In this document: one piece after another, positions 9,342 through 19,400 of the stretch
Layout: each line of letters opens with the position of its first letter
Position numbering within the stretch: position 1 is the first letter of the stretch
Assembly (NCBI RefSeq): GCF_030272615.1
Contig: NW_026728917.1
Coordinates: 124,001-188,000 of the forward strand
DNA: 64,000 nt
Reading direction: 5' to 3'
Source of the DNA: Cryptomeria japonica
Lineage: Eukaryota; Streptophyta; Pinopsida; Cupressales; Cupressaceae
Notes under the pieces: model-generated
The model's input: only the letters and a program-made list of their open reading frames with translations
Told to the model about the DNA's origin: nothing
Databases searched by the model: none
Made by a program: the position numbers and the translations under genes

Positions 9342-12001
9342 TTATTTATCGTTCTCATTGCTATGGTAGTATAGGATAGCAAGCCACTTGGTTTTGGACC
9401 GGCGCACCAAGTCCAAAAGCCCCCATCTTTCTAATTTTATCCACACGTATTCCCCCAGACGGTCAGAAAGAAAAGGAAGTAGACCGTTCAGGTGGTTAAA
9501 CCTAGCCTTCTTCACTGTAAACTTTGCAGCCATGTAGAAAAAAGTGAAATTACCACAGAAGCAGATGATCAAGCACGCCCCAAGAATGAACCAAGCCAGC
9601 TCGGGATTCATGTTGGAAAGCATGGCATACACTGCAAGCATGAAGCCATAGGCCGTAAAGGCAAACGTGGCACAAACCAATAGGTTGGTAATACAGAGGA
9701 ACAATACCTTATTTCCCGTGGTAATAGGTGTACTCATCTGCCACATCAGCACCACTAAGAGCGACAGAAAGAATGCCACACAATCAAAGATGAGAAAAAC
9801 CTTGAAGGAGGCCAACGGAAGCAGAATCGGCGAACCTAAACTCTTGTCTGAGCCAGTTCCAGGCGCAGGCGCAGGCGAAATTCCCGATCCCTTTGAGTCC
9901 CCATTTCCATTCCCATCGTCCGTCACGAAACTGCCCGGAGCAGTGAAAGCTGCCGTAAATGACATTGTCGCTAATAGAACTGCCACCACTAGTTCTGTGT
10001 TGCGCCTGTCCTCATATGTTTTGTCCACCATCTCAACAGCAACCTCATGTTTCTCTGCACTCACCTTTGGAGCGCTGTACAAGAATGGCTTGCGATTGGA
10101 AGGATAACTGGCCAGAACTGAAATTATCTTGTCAGATTCGTGATAGTGCGTGTTCTCTCTCACGATATCAAAGGCCGTTAAGCCTGCCTTGTTGACAGCA
10201 AACTTGTTTATCCCCGCTATACAAAGCAACGACTTCACCATCTGAAAAATGCAAACTCAAATAAGTTCATAAAAATTAAATGATCTATTGGAACTAACTA
10301 TGCATAAAGATTTCTTCTACGGAAGTTCTTGCCGTGATGATTTTAATTTCTGTCTTCAGTAGAAATACTTTCAGTAATTTGACTCTATATATAGACGAGA
10401 TTAGATTAAGAATCTACACAAACCCAAAACTTATATAGCTGTACACAGTAATTGGTTGAAAGAACAAACTTCAGCAGTGACAAACAGAGGTTTGTATAAA
10501 AAGAGACTTACATTCAAGTCTTTTTTCTTTGCTGCAATATGCAGTGGTGTGTCTCCTTCACTTATCCTCGAAAAAGGAGATTTCATTTCACCCGCATCTG
10601 TGTTTCCTCCACTTTTCACGGGCTCATCTTTTGGATCTTTCTTTTCAGCCGGATCTGTCTTTCCTCCACTTCGCAGAGGCTCTTCATGTGGAGGTTTGTC
10701 AAGTCCCTTGTTGACCAAGTATGATAAGCCTACCTCTTCGTTCAGGTAATCAACAATTCGCACTTGCCTAACTAGGGCAGCTAAGTGCAGAACGTTCATT
10801 CCACAACTATTCCGTATTTCGACAGCGTCTGGCCTCTCATTTATCAACTCTTGTACTGCTTCCAGATGACCCAATTTCGCTGCCACACAGATGGGAGTTT
10901 CTTGGCTGTCATTAACCCAATAACACAGTTCGGCCTCAAATTTTATTAACTTCTTTATTATATGCACGTAGTTTCTTTCAACAGCTATATGCAGAGCTGT
11001 GTTGCCAAGTTCGTCCTTACGTTGGATTAACTGCTTCGCATCTGATAAATTTAGTATATGATCAACTAGATCTGTAAAAGAAGCATCCAAAATCATTGCC
11101 TTAAGTTAGATAAGATGTTCTTCAAGAAGGGCCAAGGGTAAGAGAATGCCTAATTTACCTTTGTTGAAGCGATACAGACCTCAACTAATATAACAACATA
11201 AATACAGAATTCAACTAAATACACGAAGAAGTAAAGAAGAACTCATTGGTTATCAACTGTAAACGAACAGAAGCTGAAGTAAAATAGAAACAACATAATC
11301 AAACGACTTGAAAAAATAGAAAGAACTGAAACATGATAGACAATCATCCTCGTGTTATTTAAGATAAAGAAAAAATTGGGGACAAAATGATATTTGTCTT
11401 GAACCGTTAAATTAGGAGATGCTTAGCAGATACTTTTACAAACTTATAGGCAAAGAAATCCTAAAATCGAAATAAAATAACCTGAATCTCCTCTGTTTAC
11501 TGCAACAGATAAACAGTTCCTCTTGTGCACCGTACTTTCGAGTAAGCTCGACGGAGATGCGTCAAATATTGCCTTCACTGTCTCTAAATTGCCGCTTTCG
11601 TAGGCTTTGAACAAAGCTGTTTCATCAAGCTTATTGCGGAGATCCACACCACTTTCTGGTTGTTGGAGTAGAATCTTCACAACGTTGGAGAAACCTCCCT
11701 GCGCAGCCAAGTGTAACGCAGTATCCTTTTCGGCATTGGTAGCATTCACAAGCAGAGGCTTCACTTCGGGATCGGTTTCCTTCAGAAGTTGACGATTGAG
11801 TTGCAGGAGCTGTTGAATGAAGTGTAGATTTCCTACACTAGCAGCCAAATGGAGAAGAGTATTTTCCCCTCCAGGTGTAATATTGTTGAGAGCTGCTTTA
11901 AGTTGGGAACTCAGTTGTTGATCGATCCTTAAACGCGTTACCGCAGCTTTGAAGGCGTCAGGATCGATCCTTCCGCCGAGTTGTTGACCCTCAGTGGCCA
12001 T
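9342..12001 (-). CDS. Ankyrin-repeat PGG-domain membrane protein (ACD6/ITN1-like), three exons
   Basis: Exon 1 is 12001-11482, exon 2 11071-10512, exon 3 10241-9342 (TAA). Donors are CAG|GTTATT and AAT|GTAAGT; acceptors are TTTTACAG and TTTTTCAG. The 520+560+900 bp join in frame to 659 codons plus stop. Eight ankyrin repeats lie near residues 45, 91, 126, 160, 195, 229, 263 and 345; intron 2 cuts the last so that GDTPLHIAAKKKDLN joins MVKSLL exactly. A charged linker (295-344) separates repeats 7 and 8. The PGG domain (about 443-598) has ELVVAVLLATMSFTAAFTAPGS and four membrane spans (about 445-465, 505-527, 539-565, 576-598). Relatives such as ACD6 act at the plasma membrane in salicylic-acid defence and cell death, and ITN1 in salt response; the exact role here is inference. 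Intact and unbroken. MATEG is chosen as start because no upstream in-frame ATG extends the family match. Confidence 0.92.
10590..10706 (-). repeat. 57-bp in-frame duplication inside the ankyrin gene
   Basis: Two imperfect 57-bp copies (ATCTGTGTTTCCTCCAC at 10596, ATCTGTCTTTCCTCCAC at 10653 on the plus strand) encode two 19-residue repeats. These read EEPLRSGGKTDPAEKKD (from residue 303) and DEPVKSGGNTDAGEMK (from 322). They build a charged, probably disordered linker between ankyrin repeats 7 and 8. Confidence 0.85.
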
Positions 12002-12724
12002 GCTAAATATCTGCCGTTACAGCCTTCAACACCAAGGCACGCTTCTTTGTAATAGGATTGAATAATACTACATTCAGTATTATGCCAGAAACTACATAAT
12101 AGAATATGTGGTCTCAGTTTTTCCACAAGGGAAACATTAAAAATACAAGTATCCACATCTTACACTTCAGGGTTTCCACAACTTTAGTTGGAATCTCACT
12201 TTTTCTTTCGTTGGAACAGATACAACATTTTGACCTTGACTGGGTGCAAATAACCAGTGTTAATTAGCTTTGATTGGGTGCCAAGTAATTACTCTAGTTT
12301 GGTGCGAATAATATGACTATGGGGTGTTCTGCTAGAACATTATTTTTTTAATACTTGAAGTGATCCTACACGTCAAAATTACTACAACTTTTTCATAGTT
12401 GGAATGTCTATTTTTCTTAGATGAAAGTGTACATTGAAATCAAATACAAATTTTTTTTATCATTTATAATTTAATAATTTATTCTATGTGAAATATGTAC
12501 ACATTTTATTTAATGTTGAGTTTATTTCAGTGGATTAGATAATTATTTAATATAGTTATATTTCAATAAACGATATAACTGTTGTTTAAATTAATTTCTT
12601 TCTTTTCATTCTATCATTCTTATTCAATTACATATATTTTCATACATTGCACATTATGTTGTCTTTATTTACACACATTTTTATACATGTACCATTTACT
12701 ATAACCGATGCACTGCAAAATAGG
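12002..12724. other. Upstream region of the ankyrin gene, AT-rich
   Basis: Contains the presumed promoter and leader of the minus-strand ankyrin gene. No clear TATA box was identified. A phrase with GGTGCAAATAA/GGTGCCAAGTAA/GGTGCGAATAA repeats three times near 12241-12310. From about 12440 the sequence is AT-rich with no gene seen. Confidence 0.5.
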
Positions 12725-13168
12725 ATGTTAGGAACACAAACAAAAGACTCAAGAATCAACTGTTAGTGTTAGTATCATAAACGAAATACGATCCTAAGCA
12801 AGCATATGAAGAGAGATCAAACATTTAATGGAAAGTATGCAAAAACAAAAGAAAGACACAAGACCCTTCCAAATGCTTGCCAACATGTTCATAGTAGCTT
12901 CTCCCTTGTTCCTCTCCTCTCCAAGTTCCACATGAGTGTAGCCCTTAGCTCTTTGCACTACTATGGAAGTCTTATGGAGATTCAAGATTTATGAAAAATG
13001 ATTTAAAATATGCAAATGCAAGCGAAATATGAGAAAGCCTAATTAAGCTATCTTGGTTTTAACCAAAATAACAATGTAGATTAGATGACTCCTAAAATGA
13101 TCTCTTAAATTTCACTATAGATTAGATGCATACAAGATTTCTGGATCTGAATTATGAAGGAATGGGCT

Positions 13169-13177
13169 CTATTTATA
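13169..13177 (-). promoter_or_regulatory. TATA box of the LTR-like block
   Basis: Minus strand reads CCTATAAATAGAGCCC, a strong plant TATA consensus (TATAAATAG). It points left, towards the ankyrin gene, whose start lies about 1.2 kb further on and on the same strand. Whether it drives any transcript cannot be told from sequence. Confidence 0.5.
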
Positions 13178-13794
13178 GGAAAAATAGGGCAATGGATGGT
13201 TGAGATTAAGTAATCTCAACAAGGGTCAAGATAGAAAGATTTATGATCCATGTGAGGGCTTTCAACCCAATCCCAGGATGACAAATGCCAACATGAGATG
13301 GCTTGAGAGGAGAGGGAAGAAGCATTAAATGCTTGAAATGACATGAAGGTTAGGTTAGGAGTTAAGGTTAAGCTTGAGTTGAATGAATAAAGTCGCTATC
13401 CAATGAATAATGCCTTTATCCAATGGCTAAACTCTTGTACAAGAGTTAGTGGGTGAGTTGAGTTAACCATTAATGCTTGAAGAGACCCATGAGTCAAAAG
13501 GATGGTTAAGTTAGAGGAAAGTCTCTAACCATGTGGGTGAGTTGAGTTAAGCATTAATGGTCATGTAAGAGCCATTAATGGTTTGGAATACTTTAGGCGT
13601 TAACCTGTTGAATACATAAAGCCTTTAATGCTTTTCAAAGACTTTGAGGCTTTGAGAAGCGACTTCAAGTTGCCTAGGAATGTGACAATATTTAGGAAAT
13701 GGATTAGGCAAATTAGGAATGGTTTAGAAGAATTTAGAAAGTGGTTAGAATTGTCTAGAAGGGGATTTAAGATGTAAGTGGGTTTGGTGGGTGA

Positions 13795-14145
13795 GGGAAA
13801 ATAGGATTTTAATTAAAATAAAATTCATTTATTTCAACTAAATAGGTGCAACTTGCATTTGTAGGAGAATGCAAGTGGGGGGAGGGGGGGAGTAGTTTAA
13901 GGATTTAAATAAATATTTTATTATTTATTTAAAAGAGGAAAGAGGGTTAAATTCAATAAATATGTTTTATTCATTTAATTCCTTAAGAATGTAGCTTAAT
14001 TAATATTTAAATAAATTGAATAATTTATTTAATTAATAGGAGAAGAGGCTGAGGATGAATTAATTAAATTTTAATTTAATTAACTGATTATTAATAGTTA
14101 AATAATCAAATAAATAGTAAATATTCATTTAATTAAATGGACAGA
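13795..14145. repeat. AT-palindrome cluster (ATTTAAATAAATnnTTATTTAAAT type)
   Basis: At least five short palindromic blocks pair a (T)TAAATAAAT half with an ATTTATTTAA half around a few AT bases, separated by 30-50 bp of mixed sequence. A similar cluster occurs in the Gypsy-like LTR at 18205-18445, read in the other orientation. Confidence 0.7.
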
Positions 14146-14471
14146 TTTATGTGACTACTTTTGCCCCTCTTTGAGACGGTGCGGTTTATCACATCGTTTC
14201 AAAGAAAGAAAAATAGGTGTGAAGAAATATGCCCCATAAATGTTAATTTAGTGGGTGCTATGTCCCCTCGACAGATGGGCTAAAAAATTTCAAAAAATCG
14301 GGTGATCTCTCGAAAAAGAACAAGAAGTTGAGGGGAGGTAGAATACAAGAAATTAGCAATAACGGTGAAATGATGGGAGAAAAATGGGGGTAAAATGAGG
14401 AAATGAGAGACGTTGGAAGTTTAGAGGGACCACAACAGTAAGCGGGGTGAATTAGGGTTAGGGCTGGATGG

Positions 14472-14478
14472 TATATAT
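14472..14478 (+). promoter_or_regulatory. Possible TATA box upstream of the PMD frame
   Basis: GGTATATATGGGG lies 780 bp upstream of the PMD frame. A short open stretch from an ATG at 14578 (30 codons, starting MPMPIEDHRLEW) follows about 100 bp later and could be a first exon. No confident splice link to 15249 was found, so this is weak. Confidence 0.35.
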
Positions 14479-14719
14479 GGGGGGGAAGGGGAAAAAATAG
14501 GCTCATTTGCACCTATCTCCTTGGCAGTTTAGAGCTCTGATAGGGAATTTTTGGTGAAGGAGTGAGCAACGATCATCATGCCTATGCCTATAGAAGATCA
14601 CCGGCTAGAGTGGATCTGTCGATTCCAACAGCCAGACAACTACAAACCAGCTATACACAAATTTTGAATTTTGTGTTTTGTGCATTTTTGGCATGTTTTT
14701 TCAGGCATCAAAGTCCAAT

Positions 14720-15000
14720 CAAGATAATAGCGCTAAAACCATGTTTTAATGCTATTGTCGCCTAGAATAGCACTATTATGCCGCAATGGTGCTATTGTAT
14801 AGTAGTTGTAGCGCTTGTGTTAGGTTTAGTGCTTTCATTACATAGTAGTAGTGGTATTGTAGTATTAGCACGTTTGTATGTTTGTTGTAGTGCTGTTGTT
14901 ATTGAATAGCATTGTTGTGTAGTTAATTTAGCGTGTTTGATTGTTTAGCACTTTTGTGCACAAATTGTGGCGCTATTGTGAGCAGAATAGCACTATTGTG
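14720..15000 (+). repeat. Degenerate TAGCGCTATTGT-type motif cluster
   Basis: Variants of AGCGCTATTGT / TAGCACTATTGT / TAGTGCTTT recur about every 15-40 bp, for example AATAGCACTATTATG (14765), GGTGCTATTGTATAG (14788), GTGGCGCTATTGTG (14966) and AATAGCACTATTGTG (14986). The core AGCGCT is self-complementary. No coding role is seen; it lies between the presumed leader and the PMD frame. Confidence 0.55.
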
Positions 15001-15248
15001 ATAAAAATTCCCCAGTGTTAGAGAACATAGCCTGATGTCTCAGTTGATTGTTTGATTGGTTGTTTTGGTGAATTATAGCAGCCCCCTTGAGACTAGGTCA
15101 TTATGATAAATGTCTGTTGTAGTCTAGGATTGCCATAATCGATTACCTATTGAGACCCGAAGATACTTGATCAAAGTATCTGTTGATAGTCTAGGTTGAA
15201 AACTTAAGAAAGTTTGTACCAAAACAACTAATGTTTGTTGATGTGTGT

Positions 15249-17229
15249 AGGAGGACGTGCCTGTTCTACAGATGCCGGAGCAGCATCCTGCCACATAGCA
15301 GCTGACAGAGGCAGACAGATTCTGCGTCGCTGCGACTAGTTTGTACGATATGATCTATCGTCCCGTGATTCGGATGAATTGCGGACTGATGACAGCACTG
15401 GCCGAGCATTGGCATAGTGAGATATGTACCTTCTACCTGGCGATGGGAGAGATGACAGTGATGCTAGAGGATGTGTGGAGGATACTACACATCCTGATTA
15501 GAGGGGAGCTGGTGACCTATGATCAAGCATTAGGGACGACGACGGTGTAGAGAATATTTGCTGATGATGTTTATATTGAGGATGACTTTGTATCCTAGGA
15601 GGACATAGTAGCATTGTATGAGCCTTTACCAATAGTTTTATCCAGGATCGTCGGGGGTTTGGTGTGCCCCGACTGACGTTCACATGGACTAGCCGTTGGT
15701 TGGGACCAGGTGATTGAGAAGATGATGACTGAGAGGACCCACTATGCCTGGGGACCATGTGTGCTAGCACATATTTATAGGGAGCTACACGAGGTGGTGT
15801 ACCGAGAGAAGAGATCACTAGCAGTAGGGATCACATTACTACACATCTGGGCTTGGGAGCACTTGCCAGTCACACGAACAGTCTACTTGATATTTAGGGT
15901 GATATATCAGCCCTATGTTTATATGTATGGAGGGATGATGAGCCAGCCCCATCTGAGGAAGTTGGATTTTTTGTGACGGGCTTTAGATGACCTAGATACA
16001 GTGATATGGAGGTTGTATATCGAGTGTGAGCCTTGGGAGGATGATGCAGAAGTGCTACTGTATGTATTTATGACACACTTTTTGATTGGGCGCACATCCT
16101 ACCTTATAGAGAGACAGGTGCCAGGGAGAGTGATGAGGCAGTTTTGACGGAGGTAGGGATTGTCGAGAGGCTCAGGGGAGTATGCATGGGTAGTACGGGA
16201 GAGATTTTAGTGGGGACCAATGTTACCATATGATCAGGCCTTGATAGAGTTCCAGAATTTACAGGCGAGACCAGGGCATATGAGGCCTGAGATTGTCGAT
16301 GCAGGGGTGACAGAGGAGTACACACAGTATCATACTGCACATCTGATTATATAGATTTCAGATCCGATCGAGCCTATACCACCTTTTGAGGATGAGAGGA
16401 GATGATAAAGGAGGAAGAGAGGAGGTCGAGGAGTAGGAGGAGGAGATGGAGGTGGTGGAGGAGGATTTGGTGGAGCAGGAAAAGGTGGAGGAGGAGATGG
16501 AGGTGGTGGAGTATTTGGTGGAGCAGGAGGAGGTGGAGGACGAGGAGGATTTGGTGGTGGAGGGGGATTTGGAGGTGGAGGTGGTGGAGGAGGATGATTA
16601 CAGAGGAGAGGTAGAGGGGGAGAGTCGTTGCGACTATCACAGGGTCCACTGATACGAGGGGCTGCCAAAGAAGGAGGTAGGGATATTGGTGGGGGTGTAG
16701 TGCCTATGGAGATGGGAGAGGGAGCCATAGGTGGAGGAGAGGTTCCTATGGAGATGGGAGGGGGAGAGATAGGTGGAGGAGATGGAGATGTATGGGAGTA
16801 TATGATTTTACACTCACAGACTCGGTTAGAGGATAGCGAGGCAGAGATTGCAGCTAGAGATGTCCAACTATTTGCATGGGAGGTGGAGCTGACTGTAGTG
16901 AGGAAAGAGAGAGATGATCTGGTGGACAGGTTGAGGGAGGTGCAGGATAGAGTCCAAGTCTTGGAGGGAGCATAGGCATAGGGTCCAACTGAGGTGGTGT
17001 TGAGGGAGATGTGACAGGCAAGTGGAGAGATTGACTATTGGTGGGGAATATATGAGCTGGTTGTGCCAGTTAGTCAGCAAGCACTGAGCTATTCTAAGAT
17101 GCGGTGGGCAAGATCAAAGTGGTCACAGAGGGCTCAGAGAAGTGGGGGTGTTATGGGTCCTCCTCAGTGAGGTGGTGGGGGAGGAGTAGGGGGTAGTCGT
17201 GGTGCAGCATCTGGCCAGAGTGCCATTTG
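15249..17229 (+). pseudogene. Plant mobile domain (PMD, MAIL1/MAIN-like) transposon-type frame, stop-riddled
   Basis: One continuous reading frame of about 660 codons after an AG acceptor-like site (GTGTAG, 15248). It begins EDVPVLQMPEQHP and continues LTEADRFCVAATSLYDMIYR, NCGLMTALAEHWHSE, FYLAMGEMTVMLEDVWRILHI, the classic PMD opening, then RSLAVGITLLHIWAWEHLP of the PMD core. A long Gly-rich tract (about 16420-16595), a twice-repeated GGGxVPMEMGxGxIGGG segment and an acidic coiled-coil-like tail follow. About sixteen stops interrupt it (for example 15296, 15548, 15974, 16403, 16406, 16973), almost all explicable as CGA, CAG, CAA or TGG changed by one transition; no frameshift is needed. 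PMD proteins are found both as host genes (MAIL1, MAIN) and inside plant transposons. Dead as it stands. Confidence 0.82.
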
Positions 17230-18188
17230 AGATATTTTAGGTACTTGTTACATTATTATTTTGGACTGTGACTTGGATGGATTTTGGTAGTCGATATATT
17301 TTGACATCATTGTACTATGATACATGTAATCTTTTTTTTTAATGTGATATATGAAGAGATCCCATGCTTTGATATTATATGCATATGTATGATGACACCT
17401 ATATTGTTGATACAGGATGATGATTATGAGTTATGCTTAGATTCATGCTATGGATGATTTGATTACTATATATACATGGTGATGATATGATTTCTAGATG
17501 CATGCTATGGATGATTTGTCTAATTATGTGGATGCAGGTAGAAGATGGACGATGCTTGTGGTAATGATGTTAATTATGATGTAATGATGATGATGTATGC
17601 AAAAATAATGAGTTGAAATAATGCATAATGATGTTTGTGATAGATAATACTTGTTCATTTTTTATGATATGATATGAGTAAATGATGCATGTTGTAAGAT
17701 GAATCTAAGTGAATCAAATGTGTATGCAAATGTGATGTATGAATGCACTTTAAATGGATGAACAAATGTTGATACAAATGTTTATGTATGAATGCACTTA
17801 AATGAATGTATCTAAATGATGTAATGTTTATGAGATGTATTTAAAATTAATCTAAATGACTAAAATGATTCAAAACATAACTAAGTGATAAATGAGATTG
17901 AAATGATAATGCAAATAAATGCAAATAGGGGATAAAGAATAATGAATAACTGCACCTTAATGCAATTAAAGGATAATGAATAACTGCACCTTAGTGCAAT
18001 TGGAGGATAATGCATGCATCTCATGAATCTAGATGAAACAAAATGGGGAAAAATGCACCTATGAAATGAATTCTAAATGAACTTAAAGGATGATGAAAGG
18101 AATGCATATTTAAAATGAATGCACTACATGGATGAATGAATGTTCTTTATAACAAATTCACTTAAATGAAATGCAACTAAATTATAGT
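17230..18188. other. ATG-rich simple spacer with short repeats
   Basis: Low-complexity DNA full of ATGATG, GAATGCACTT and AATGAATG phrases. It includes a 34-bp duplication (17941-17974 and 17975-18008: AATGAATAACTGCACCTTA). No gene seen. It may be the 3' untranslated part of the element carrying the PMD frame. Confidence 0.5.
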
Positions 18189-18204
18189 TGTAGACACCTA
18201 AAAT

Positions 18205-18445
18205 TGTTTAGTCTAATTAAATAAATATCTTTATTTATTTAATTATTTTAAGCCTAATTCTTCTATTAATTAAATAAATCTTTATTTATTTAACTAATTC
18301 ATTTATCCTCTTTTAGCCTTATTTCTCATTTAAATAAATACTTTTATTTATTTAAATTATCCTTTTCCTAAATTAAATAGATATCTTATTTATTTAATTG
18401 ATCCCACTTCCTCTATTAATTAAATAAATCTTTATTTATTTAATT
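18205..18445. repeat. AT-palindrome cluster in the Gypsy-like LTR
   Basis: Five successive blocks of the form TTAAATAAATnCTTTATTTATTTAA, each about 30 bp, spaced about 50 bp by CT-rich sequence (CTTCTATTAATTAAATAAAT occurs nearly unchanged at 18260 and 18411). Each block could fold on itself. Confidence 0.75.
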
Positions 18446-18610
18446 AATTCATTAACCTTTTCTACCCATGACACATGTCATTCATCTCTTAATTCCTACA
18501 CTACCTACCCTTTCATTATTTTCTTATTTTCTCTACCTACCCTCTAATCCTAGCTGACTATTTATCTCTTACACCTCCAATCTTATCCCTCCATTTCCTA
18601 CAGTGTCTTC

Positions 18611-18618
18611 TATATAAG
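18611..18618 (+). promoter_or_regulatory. TATA box of the Gypsy-like LTR
   Basis: TATATAAGAGGACAC in the usual place between the U3 part and the leader-like half of the LTR; transcription would start roughly 30 bp downstream. Confidence 0.6.
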
Positions 18619-18974
18619 AGGACACTTCCTTCATTATCAACCCTGATTAGTTGACTTCTCAACTACATTACACTTTCAAACTTGCATATGCGATCAAGCC
18701 TACTTTCAACCACATTTCCGTTCTTTGTTGAGCTCTTGTGCACATATAAAATCTAAGAGCAAATATATCAAGCAAGATAAATGGAGATAGGAAGAATGGA
18801 GATCTAAACCCTATTGGACATGTGATGGTATAATCTTTGTGATTTCATTTGATTTGCATTGTCTTAGGTAATCTTCATAAGTTATGGTGGATCTTTGTTG
18901 TTGTTAGGCTAGGGTTTTGTGGTTGAATTCATTTAGTCTTTCAATATTGTTGTTTTCCATTTTCACCATATACA

Positions 18975-18994
18975 TTTTGGCACGCCCCATGGGA
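18975..18994 (+). promoter_or_regulatory. Primer-binding-like site
   Basis: TTTTGGCACGCCCCATGGGA follows the LTR end directly. Plant Gypsy elements carry a TGG-containing tRNA complement at this spot; the matching tRNA was not identified. Confidence 0.5.
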
Positions 18995-19400
18995 CATAGA
19001 TTTTTGTTAGATCTATGTTTTTTGCAGGTTTTTCTAACCCTATATTGCTGTTTTGTAAAACAATTTGGAGAAAACCTTGTGCAGCTAGGGTTTTGGACAC
19101 AAAATCAAGATCTTGGAGAGATTTGATCCTATCTCACAAACGTATTAGAATTTTTGCACAGAATTTTATTGGCAAGTTGAAGACAGTATCAATAGATTTC
19201 AATCCAAAATTTAGAATTTTTGGAGCACATTTTCATTTTCTATGAATTTTTTATGATTTTTCATAAACAATTAATTTTGAGAGCAAATCAGTGAATTGTT
19301 CGGGTTTTCTTACATTTTTGGAAATATCTCATAATTATACACAACATCTGTTCTTTGTGATTTTAATTTTGATGCAAAAAAATTCTTAAAAAATCAGATC

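Larger units (their letters stand above)
12725..14250 (-). repeat. LTR-like block on the minus strand (ends unresolved)
   Basis: Has the layout of a plant LTR read on the minus strand: a U3-like half with AT palindromes (13795-14145) and an 84-bp-spaced repeat of GTGGGTGAGTTGAGTTAA (13449 and 13533), then a TATA box (13169-13177), then a transcribed-leader-like half. I could not find matching TG/CA ends with a target duplication or a primer-binding site, so it may be a solo or truncated LTR, or another promoter-bearing repeat. Two of the four A/B substitutions (13202, 13660) fall here. Confidence 0.45.
18189..18974 (+). repeat. Ty3/Gypsy-like 5' LTR
   Basis: Starts TGTAGACACCTAAAATTG and ends TATACA just before a primer-binding-like site. 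It has an AT-palindrome cluster in the U3 part, a TATA box at 18611 and about 360 bp of leader-like sequence after it. The 786-bp length is ordinary for plant Gypsy elements. No second LTR of the same kind was found in the unit, so the 3' half of the element is gone and no target duplication can be scored. The 5' boundary is inferred from the TG start alone. Confidence 0.7.

Noticed and set aside
9492-10749. Several plus-strand frames across the ankyrin gene
   Set aside because: Antisense of a well-supported spliced gene; their sequences have no domain character.
12726-14270. Exact LTR borders for the minus-strand LTR-like block
   Set aside because: Several TG/CA candidates tested (12726; 14192, 14270) give no matching target duplication and no primer-binding site next to the left end.
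14448-14462. TTAGGGTTAGGG-like telomere motif
   Set aside because: About two units only, inside GA-rich sequence; no interstitial telomere array.
16402-16652. Arg/Trp-rich and Glu/Val-rich plus-strand frames over the same tract
   Set aside because: Alternative frames of the same GGA/GGT repeat; the PMD frame explains the sequence.
16330-16728. Long Pro-rich open frame on the minus strand opposite the Gly-rich PMD tail
   Set aside because: It is the antisense shadow of GGN-repeat codons; no start context, splice sites or domain, and the plus strand has a recognisable protein.
15249-17229. Repeat-induced point mutation (RIP) as cause of the nonsense-only decay
   Set aside because: RIP is a fungal process; the gene content here is plant, so methylation-linked deamination is the better explanation.
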